A stretch of DNA of 38,527 bases from Firmicutes bacterium UBA5227. Its GTDB lineage: Bacteria; Bacillota; Clostridia; Tissierellales; Sedimentibacteraceae. Position numbers and translations under genes: made by a program. Each line of letters opens with the position of its first letter. Positions within the stretch are counted from its first letter, which is position 1. Under the pieces are notes generated by a model. That model was given only the letters and a program-made list of their open reading frames with translations. It was not told the DNA's origin and did not search any database. Below, one piece after another: positions 32,509 to 38,527 of this stretch. The DNA is taken from positions 1 to 38,527 of the forward strand of contig DHUT01000043.1 of the NCBI GenBank assembly GCA_002409285.1. Direction: 5' to 3'.

Positions 32509-32533
32509 AAAATTTGAATAAAAATTGTATAAT
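32505..32533 (+). promoter_or_regulatory. Promoter of the BTAD regulator gene
   Basis: TTGAAA (32505-32510), a 17-base spacer, TATAAT (32528-32533). It overlaps the helicase stop codon region and lies 38 bases before the start. Confidence 0.75.
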
Positions 32534-32570
32534 GAAACAAATATGTAAATATTAGTCAGAGAGGGTACGA

Positions 32571-33758
32571 ATGAAGCTCTATATAACCACCTTAGGAGAA
32601 TTTGATATAAGATCAGACGGAAAGTCAATTATGCAGCAGTCCAGCCGTACATACAGACTGTATAGATTATTTGAGTATTTTTTAACATTCAGGAATAAAA
32701 AACTGCTTCCCGAAACAATTATTGATAATTTGCTGTCCGACAGCGATTCCGATGATCCCAAAAATATGCTTCGAACCCAGATTTTCAGGCTGAGAAAGAT
32801 TATTAAGAGCTTTGTACCGGAAGACACGGACGAATCCAAGTACATGAAAATTAATTTTATCAATGGATACTATTACCTTGAAATCGGAGAAAACACCATA
32901 ATTGATGTGGATGAATTTGAAAGAATTATAAAACAGGCAGATTCAAAGCTTGAACACGATATCGAAGATGCCGTGAATTTATATCAAGAAGCATTGAAGC
33001 TGTACAAAGGTTTATATCTTTCAGACAATTCATATGAAGTGTGGCTGGTTCCCACAAGAAATTATTATCAGCGCCTTTACTTGAAAACCTTGTACAAGCT
33101 TATTTATATATTAAAAGAAAACAATGAGAGTGAAAACATAATTACATTGTGTGAGGAAGCCCTTCTCATAGAGCCTTTTGAAGAAAATGTACACATAAAT
33201 CTGATTGATGCAATGCTTGCACTGGGGCAGCAAAAAGGTGCGCTGAAACACTACGAAAATTCCTTGAATTTAATGGAAAAAGAGTTTGATTCAATACCTT
33301 CAAGACACTTTACAGATATGCTTGCTAAAATACAAAACTATTCGGCAAGAGACGTAAATGCAAATATTGCAAGCTTAGAGATGGATTTAGAAGAAAAAAA
33401 TCTTTTAGGAGCAATGCAGTGTAATCTTGAATCCTTTAAAGTTCTGTTCAATCTGCAGAAAAGAAAATCATTGAGAACCGAAGAAAGAGATTATATTTGC
33501 ATAATTAGTGTTAACTGGAATAATGAAAAAAATCCCAGAGGTATGTCGGAGCTTTTGAGAAATAACCTGAGAAAAGGCGATGTTTTTACATTTTGGAATC
33601 AAAACCAGATATTAGTCATGCTTCACAACATGAAAGAAGACGGAATTAATATAATAGAAAACAGAATATATGATAATCTGAAAAACTATACAAAATTAAA
33701 TGACAGTGAAATAAACATGGCTTTTCAGCCCTTAGTGTCCGAAAAGTACTTTCTGTAG
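32571..33758 (+). CDS. SARP/BTAD-type transcriptional regulator with possible GGDEF-like C-terminus
   Basis: Protein of 395 residues. Residues 1-105 form an OmpR-type winged helix (LYITTLGEFDIR, NMLRTQIFRLRKIIK). Residues 110-255 form a bacterial transcriptional activator (BTAD) helical repeat domain (DVDEFERIIKQAD, LYKGLYLSDN, EEALLIEPFEENVHINLIDAMLALGQQKGALKHYE). Residues about 295-390 contain LRKGDVFTFWNQNQILVMLHNM and IIENRIYDNL, a pattern like the GGDEF nucleotidyl-cyclase fold, but WNQNQ stands where GGDEF would be, so it cannot be catalytic. Such proteins control nearby operons in Clostridia. ATG 32571 follows GAGAGGGT. Targets are unknown; the neighbouring PAS protein and adhesin are candidates. 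Confidence 0.78.
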   Translation: MKLYITTLGEFDIRSDGKSIMQQSSRTYRLYRLFEYFLTFRNKKLLPETIIDNLLSDSDSDDPKNMLRTQIFRLRKIIKSFVPEDTDESKYMKINFINGYYYLEIGENTIIDVDEFERIIKQADSKLEHDIEDAVNLYQEALKLYKGLYLSDNSYEVWLVPTRNYYQRLYLKTLYKLIYILKENNESENIITLCEEALLIEPFEENVHINLIDAMLALGQQKGALKHYENSLNLMEKEFDSIPSRHFTDMLAKIQNYSARDVNANIASLEMDLEEKNLLGAMQCNLESFKVLFNLQKRKSLRTEERDYICIISVNWNNEKNPRGMSELLRNNLRKGDVFTFWNQNQILVMLHNMKEDGINIIENRIYDNLKNYTKLNDSEINMAFQPLVSEKYFL

Positions 33759-33784
33759 CTGTTTGAAAGATGTAAGAGTATTCA

Positions 33785-33808
33785 CAGCCCAATCTACTTC
33801 TCTGGGCT
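33785..33808 (+). terminator. Weak hairpin after the BTAD gene
   Basis: AGCCCA (33785-33790) pairs with TGGGCT (33803-33808). No T run follows, so it is a poor terminator. The rest of the 241-base gap to 34000 is AT-rich with no recognised element. Confidence 0.35.
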
Positions 33809-33999
33809 AAAACGAAGGTACTACAGATTTTGCTGTGTATTTTTGCGGAAATCCTAATTAGACTATGTGTTTTGTGATTGAAATGTAATTAATATTAAAT
33901 TAAAATGTATATTCAAAGAAATATAAATGTAATTCATATAATATACAATAAATAAAAAAACCATCTGGAAGTTATCGGCATAAAGTAAGGAGTATAGAA

Positions 34000-34551
34000 A
34001 TGGAATATCCTGCAACAGATTTTTACCTTAAATTTAAAACAATTTACAATAACGAAGGCTATTTCTCAGACTTTGTACTGGTATATGTCAGTGAAATGTT
34101 CAATGAAATTGCTAAAATTCAATCTGAACAGCTTTTGGGTAAAAGTTTTTCGGAGATTGTAGTTGATAATGCCGATAAGCTTTACTTCAAAGAGATATAT
34201 TTAACCATGATACCTAACAAAAAATTTAAGTTTGACACATATATTGAAGAGCTTGGACGCTGGTACTTAATTAACATATTTACTGACAAGGGCAATGAAC
34301 AGGATTATGTTATTGTATACTATGCGGATATAACAGGTATTAAAAACAACATACAGCAGGAAACAGCATCTGATAATATTAGAAGAGAAATCATCAGCCT
34401 GACAGATAAAACCAGACATTGTAACAAGGATAATTTAATCAGCTATGATGATAAAAGATATTCCGTAGAAAAACTTTTGGAATTAGATGTGGAAGTGCCT
34501 TCCGATTGCAAAACGGAAAATTTTGATGCCATATTAAAAAAAACTAAATAG
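34000..34551 (+). CDS. Stand-alone PAS-domain protein
   Basis: Soluble protein of 183 residues. Residues ~1-115 look like a PAS fold: FVLVYVSEMFNEIAKIQSEQLLGKSFSEIV in the first half, then WYLINIFTDKGNEQDYVIVYYADITGIKNN, the final strands and the DIT motif usual before an output domain. No output domain follows; the last 65 residues are charged and end after a possible short helix (YSVEKLLELDVEVPSDC). It resembles the sensor part of GGDEF/HD-GYP proteins from Clostridia. ATG 34000 follows AAGGAG. Its stop is 9 bases before the c-di-GMP-I riboswitch. It may regulate through a partner. Confidence 0.75.
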   Translation: MEYPATDFYLKFKTIYNNEGYFSDFVLVYVSEMFNEIAKIQSEQLLGKSFSEIVVDNADKLYFKEIYLTMIPNKKFKFDTYIEELGRWYLINIFTDKGNEQDYVIVYYADITGIKNNIQQETASDNIRREIISLTDKTRHCNKDNLISYDDKRYSVEKLLELDVEVPSDCKTENFDAILKKTK

Positions 34552-34560
34552 ATACACTTA

Positions 34561-34634
34561 TATAGGCAAACCTGCCGAAAGGCAGGGACGCAAAGCTACG
34601 AAGTCTAAAGTAAAAACTATGACGGTTCGGCTGC
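34561..34634 (+). ncRNA. Cyclic di-GMP-I (GEMM) riboswitch aptamer
   Basis: The sequence follows the GEMM-I consensus closely: GGCAAACC at 34565-34572, a first stem-loop CCTGCC-GAAA-GGCAGG with a GNRA tetraloop, GGGACGCAAAGC (34585-34596), a second arm, and a 3' segment GGTTCGGCTGC (34624-34634). The tetraloop and GACGCAAAGC core are diagnostic. The 3' end overlaps the left arm of a terminator, so c-di-GMP binding should decide whether transcription enters the adhesin gene. Confidence 0.93.
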
Positions 34635-34666
34635 AAAATAATTCAAATTATTTTTGCAGCTTTTTT
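34630..34666 (+). terminator. Riboswitch-controlled intrinsic terminator
   Basis: GCTGCAAAATAATT (34630-34643) pairs with the segment up to GCAGC (34656-34660) with one bulged T, followed by six T residues (34661-34666). The left arm shares GGCTGC with the aptamer 3' end. Ligand-bound aptamer should compete with it, suggesting an ON switch (inferred). Confidence 0.85.
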
Positions 34667-34849
34667 AGTTTAACCGTTAAATATCCATCAATACAGTTAG
34701 AACTCAACTTCCTTAGGGAGCAGTTGTTTCTATATAAACAAAAATTGAAAATTAATAACTTATAGAAAGGGGGTGACATATTAGTGGTTATTAATAGCCC
34801 AATTAATAGAAATAAGGAAACAAAAATATTGAAGAAAGGAGGAAAAACC

Positions 34850-37800
34850 ATGCAAAAAACTAATGTATTTAAAAAAGTATTATGCCTTGTAATAGCCATG
34901 ATGATGATTATGCCAAGCGTGCCTGCGTACACCTTTGCAGAAGAATTGTCCAAGTCAGAGAAAAATATGAATTTTGAATCCGAACCTGAAGCAGAAATTG
35001 AAGAACCTGCACCGTCAGAGGTGTCAGAACCATCAAAACCGAAGGCAGAGGAGCCAAAAGACGATGAATTAAGACCTGAGGATTCCGAAGAAGATACCGA
35101 AATTGTCGAATCTGAACCAGAACCTGCACAAGAGCCGTCAGATGTTGAAAAAATTGGAAAGAATGAACCGGAAACACCTGTATCTGAAGAACCGGGTCAG
35201 CCGGAACAACCAATTATGATTTCCTATACTATCAACTATTTGATAGAAGCTACAAACGAACCGGTGCCTGATTTAACACCAATTACAGGAGAAGGAAAAG
35301 CAGGAGACATAATAGAAATATCGCATCCGGAAGCAGAAGGCTGCAAGGTGCTGGAAAACCAGCCCACAACCATTGAGCTTACAGAAGAAACAAGGGATAT
35401 TGTAATCTACTATGAACAAATCCCGGCTGAAATAAATATCTTAGCCTATGAAATCAGCTACCTGATTGAAGGAACAGATGAACCTGTGCCTGCACTGCAG
35501 CCGATTACAGGGGAAGGAAAACCGGGAGATATAATAGAAATACCACATCCCGAGGCAGAAGGCTACAAGGTACTGGATAACCAGCCGGAATCTTTCACAT
35601 TGGCAGAAGACGCAGAAAATGCGGCATTTGTTTACTATGCTCCAATTGTTAAAGCAGGTACTCTGACAGTCAATCACATAATTCTGACAAGTGAAGGTCA
35701 GGAGAATGTAGAAACAGAATTGTTAGAAAATTTAAATCCGGGAGCTGTTATGTCCGGAGAAGAGCTTGCAAAAGAAGAAATTCTGGCAGAGGGTTTCGAG
35801 TTTTCTTACAGCGACCCTGAAGAAATTGAAATAAATCAGGATGTTGAAATTAACATATACTACCAGGAAGGTATGGGTGAAAACACCGACAACCTAAGCG
35901 AACCGGAATACCTGGAAGCACCTGAAATATTCTTTCCTGTGAGCTTAAGGACAATGAGCTATAAAAGCGGTAATAATATAGAATGGCCCAACCCCGGAGC
36001 ACTTGCCATTAACAAGATTGCAGAAACTATTCCGGGTGTAAGTAACAGGTGGAAGGTTACTTTGACATTAAATGGTAAAAACCTTACAACTACATCCGAC
36101 ATAGTTCTGGTAATTGATACCTCAGGCAGTATGAAAGGCGACAAGCTAACACAAGCAAAAAATGCTGCAGCACAATTCGTAAATACACTGTTGGCTGATG
36201 GAAACACCACAAATAGAATAGCTATTGTTTCATTTGCAGGTGGTGTGACTGTAAAATCCAATTTCAGAGGAGCCAGCGAGAAACATTTGCTGATAAGTGC
36301 TATTAACAGCTTAGGTGCTGATGGCGGGACCTTTACTCAGGCAGGTATACGACAGGCAAGAGCATTGTTGAGTTCAAGCACTGCAGGTTCCAAAAACATA
36401 GTGCTATTGAGTGATGGTGATCCTACGTACAGCTATGCTTTATATAATCCAGACAATTTCTTAATTGGTTATCCAGGTCATGCAGGTCAAACCGGAACTC
36501 ATGCTAAAGAATCAGATTACAATTACGGTAAAACTGTTGGAAATGGAAGTGATTTAAGATATAGATACCACCATACTTTTGGTGATATCCTTGGTTTATT
36601 TGATAGATATTATAACAATGGCAACAGTGCAATTGCTGAATCAGGATATGCCAAAACTAACAGCACAGTATATACAATTGCACTAAATGCAGGAACTTCC
36701 GGCAATCAAATACTTAGTGACATAGCAAGTGAGGGAAAGTCCTTTACCGCAAGCCCCGGAGATTTAACAAACATATTCGGGACAATAGCCGGTGATATAG
36801 CCTATGCTGCTGAAAATTCGGTAATAACCGACCGTATCGGAGAAAAATTTACTGTCCATGGAATCAATGCAACTAACTATACAGAAAAAATTCATGTAAG
36901 TGCAGGCAGCATCGAATGGGATAATGCCGATGAAGTTATTACCTGGAGATTAGGTAAAATATCAGAAGGAACTACTGCTACAATGTGGTACGAAGTGGAA
37001 ATAGACGGCGAAGGTGTGGAAACCGGAAAGACATATCCAACTAACGGACCTACAACTGTAGATTATACAGACGCCAACGGGGATCCTAATGCTCAAAAGA
37101 CGTTTCCCGTGCCGGTAGCAGGTATTGGTGCAGGAAGTATTGTGGTTCACCATTACAGAGTAAACAGTGAAGGTCAGCCAATCAATTCAGAAGGAGTATC
37201 GGTTGACAGGGATAATGCTGAATTACAAAGCTATCCTTATAATGATAATACAGACGGAACAAATCTTAAGCTGAATAAACTTTACACTGTAAATGGTGCA
37301 TCACCCATAACTTTTGAAGGTAAGAATTACATTTATAATTCTAAAGGGGAAGATGGGGATTCAAATCCAGCACATGTTACATTGACAACCGAAAATCCAA
37401 CGGTACACGTTTGGTTTGCGTATACGGAAGTTACAGAAGGTCCACAAATCGAAGTAACAGGCTACGACGGAGTATACGACGGAGCATCTCACAGCATAGA
37501 AGTAAAAAACATAGTAGCTGAAGATACAGTATACTATTCTACAGACGGCGGAAAAAAATGGAGTGAAGACAACCCAACATACACCAATGTGGGAACATAT
37601 CCGGTAGATGTTAAGGTAACAAATCTGAACTATGAAGATAGGCTCGGAAGAGGAACTGTAACAATAATTCCAAAGGCATTAGAAGTAGCCGGAAACACCA
37701 ATACTGTAACCTATACCGGTTCAGAGCAAATTGTAGAAGGATTCAGTCATGGAGATTTGGTAAATGAAACAGGTACTGTAGTTCTTAAAGAAGGTTTCAA

Positions 37801-38527
37801 AGCAGAGGCAAAAGGAACAAATGTAGGAACATATCAAATGGGACTCGAAGCATCAAACTTTGCAGTAATGGATGGCGAAGAAGATGTAACAGAGAACTAT
37901 ACGATAACAGTAACTGACGGCTGGCTGAAGATAGAACCTGCAGAGCTGACATTAACAGTAGCCGGAAACACTAATACTGTAACCTATACCGGTTCAGAGC
38001 AAATTGTAGAAGGATTCAGTCATGGAGATTTGGTAAATGAAACAAGTACTGTAGTTCTTAAAGAAGGTTCCAAGGCAGAAGCAAAAGGAACAAAAGTAGG
38101 AACATATCAAATGGGACTCGAAGAGTCAGACTTCGCAGTAATGGATGGCGAAGAAGATGTAACAGAGAACTATACGATAACAGTAACTGACGGCTGGCTG
38201 AAGATAGAACCTGCAGAGCTTACATTAACAGTAACAGGTGGAGAATGGATATATGATGGAGAAGCTCATACAGTTACTTTCGAAGCAATAGGAATAGCAG
38301 AAGACGCATTCACATATGAGTTCAGTACGGATGGTAAAAACTGGTCAAATACACAGCTAAGCGTACTTCATGTATCAGACGGAGAAGTAGAAGTATATGT
38401 AAAGGCAAGCAACCGGAACTATATACCGGTGATAAAATCTGCAACTATAAAAATAATTCCGAAGGCATTAACAGTAACAGCAAAAAGTGATACAAAAGTA
38501 TACACCGGTTCAGAGCAGACAGTAACA
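34850..38527 (+). CDS. Large secreted VWA adhesin (partial, runs off the window)
   Basis: Open frame of 1226 codons with no stop before the window end. The signal peptide is about residues 1-28 (VLCLVIAMMMIMPSVPAYTFA). An acidic Pro/Glu-rich stalk covers about 30-120. Two similar MucBP-like units (35218-35412 and about 35445-35640) and a third divergent one follow. A VWA domain has MIDAS DTSGS at 423-427, GGTFTQAG and VLLSDGDP. From about 37440 come repeated MBG/YDG-like beta modules (GVYDGASHSIEV, NTVTYTGSEQIVEG), two of them near-identical. ATG 34850 follows AGAAAGGAGG. An in-frame GTG at 34784 after AGGGGGTG could add 22 residues. It is controlled by the c-di-GMP-I riboswitch upstream. The cell-wall anchor, if any, is outside the window. 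Confidence 0.9.
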   Translation, partial: MQKTNVFKKVLCLVIAMMMIMPSVPAYTFAEELSKSEKNMNFESEPEAEIEEPAPSEVSEPSKPKAEEPKDDELRPEDSEEDTEIVESEPEPAQEPSDVEKIGKNEPETPVSEEPGQPEQPIMISYTINYLIEATNEPVPDLTPITGEGKAGDIIEISHPEAEGCKVLENQPTTIELTEETRDIVIYYEQIPAEINILAYEISYLIEGTDEPVPALQPITGEGKPGDIIEIPHPEAEGYKVLDNQPESFTLAEDAENAAFVYYAPIVKAGTLTVNHIILTSEGQENVETELLENLNPGAVMSGEELAKEEILAEGFEFSYSDPEEIEINQDVEINIYYQEGMGENTDNLSEPEYLEAPEIFFPVSLRTMSYKSGNNIEWPNPGALAINKIAETIPGVSNRWKVTLTLNGKNLTTTSDIVLVIDTSGSMKGDKLTQAKNAAAQFVNTLLADGNTTNRIAIVSFAGGVTVKSNFRGASEKHLLISAINSLGADGGTFTQAGIRQARALLSSSTAGSKNIVLLSDGDPTYSYALYNPDNFLIGYPGHAGQTGTHAKESDYNYGKTVGNGSDLRYRYHHTFGDILGLFDRYYNNGNSAIAESGYAKTNSTVYTIALNAGTSGNQILSDIASEGKSFTASPGDLTNIFGTIAGDIAYAAENSVITDRIGEKFTVHGINATNYTEKIHVSAGSIEWDNADEVITWRLGKISEGTTATMWYEVEIDGEGVETGKTYPTNGPTTVDYTDANGDPNAQKTFPVPVAGIGAGSIVVHHYRVNSEGQPINSEGVSVDRDNAELQSYPYNDNTDGTNLKLNKLYTVNGASPITFEGKNYIYNSKGEDGDSNPAHVTLTTENPTVHVWFAYTEVTEGPQIEVTGYDGVYDGASHSIEVKNIVAEDTVYYSTDGGKKWSEDNPTYTNVGTYPVDVKVTNLNYEDRLGRGTVTIIPKALEVAGNTNTVTYTGSEQIVEGFSHGDLVNETGTVVLKEGFKAEAKGTNVGTYQMGLEASNFAVMDGEEDVTENYTITVTDGWLKIEPAELTLTVAGNTNTVTYTGSEQIVEGFSHGDLVNETSTVVLKEGSKAEAKGTKVGTYQMGLEESDFAVMDGEEDVTENYTITVTDGWLKIEPAELTLTVTGGEWIYDGEAHTVTFEAIGIAEDAFTYEFSTDGKNWSNTQLSVLHVSDGEVEVYVKASNRNYIPVIKSATIKIIPKALTVTAKSDTKVYTGSEQTVT
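37685..38230 (+). repeat. Two tandem 273-bp near-identical adhesin modules
   Basis: Copy 1 is 37685-37957 and copy 2 is 37958-38230, a period of 273 bases (91 codons, frame kept). Copies differ at only scattered positions, for example CACC/CACT near the start and AACAGGT/AACAAGT in the middle. A related partial module begins again near 38474 at the window edge. Confidence 0.92.

Noticed and set aside
32571..33758. SARP regulator as a sign of an antibiotic gene cluster
   Set aside because: No biosynthetic genes are near; BTAD regulators in Clostridia control varied functions.
34908..35213. Minus-strand open frame over the adhesin stalk
   Set aside because: It is antisense to the Pro/Glu-rich repeat region; its Leu/Gln/Val composition is explained by that repeat.

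Overview
The window is low-GC DNA from a Gram-positive anaerobe, most likely a member of the Clostridia. The evidence is a CIRCE-controlled hrcA-grpE-dnaK-dnaJ operon, strong AGGAGG ribosome binding sites with several GTG and TTG starts, a CD1247-family protein, an SLH-domain surface protein, and a probable 3-aminobutyryl-CoA ammonia-lyase of the lysine fermentation pathway. An amino-acid fermenter such as Sedimentibacter or a relative would fit, but the genus is a guess. No rRNA, tRNA, CRISPR array, insertion sequence or prophage was recognised.

Layout. (1) 1-4533: an HD-GYP c-di-GMP phosphodiesterase, an OsmC-like protein, then prmA-rsmE-hemW behind a good sigma-A-type promoter. (2) 4568-9607: the class I heat-shock operon with a perfect CIRCE operator, an unusual structured and repeated dnaK-dnaJ spacer, and an intrinsic terminator. 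(3) 9620-10124: a one-gene unit for the probable ammonia-lyase, with its own promoter and terminator. (4) 10333-28393: an 18 kb type IV pilus locus. (5) efp and a CD1247-like acidic protein, ending in a bidirectional terminator shared with a membrane-anchored YiiX-like amidase on the minus strand. (6) 30481-33758: a 36-residue membrane miniprotein, a UvrD-family helicase and a BTAD regulator. (7) 34000-38527: a PAS-only protein, a c-di-GMP-I riboswitch with an overlapping terminator, and a very large secreted VWA adhesin that runs off the window.

The pilus locus is the most interesting part. It has one motor set (PilB, PilT, PilC), one major pilin and one prepilin peptidase. It has two separate PilM/N/O-type alignment sets and two sets of minor pilins. 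The first minor-pilin set carries grafted adhesion modules: a VWA domain on one pilin and a LamG/concanavalin-like domain on another. The first PilO-like protein is extended by a probable galactose-binding-like domain and a C-terminal LysM, and the next gene encodes an exported protein with three SLH repeats and a Gly-Tyr repeat region. A monoderm cell has no outer-membrane secretin, so these two proteins look like a way to hold the pilus machine in peptidoglycan and the S-layer. The second set has its own promoter, a PilM-PilN fusion, a small PilO and a minimal GspH/I/J/K-like pseudopilin set.

Cyclic di-GMP links the two ends of the window. An intact HD-GYP phosphodiesterase opens it. A c-di-GMP-I riboswitch sits before a giant surface adhesin near its end, and the BTAD regulator may carry a degenerate GGDEF-like C-terminal domain. 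Together these suggest c-di-GMP-controlled attachment using pili and surface proteins. This is inferred from sequence alone.
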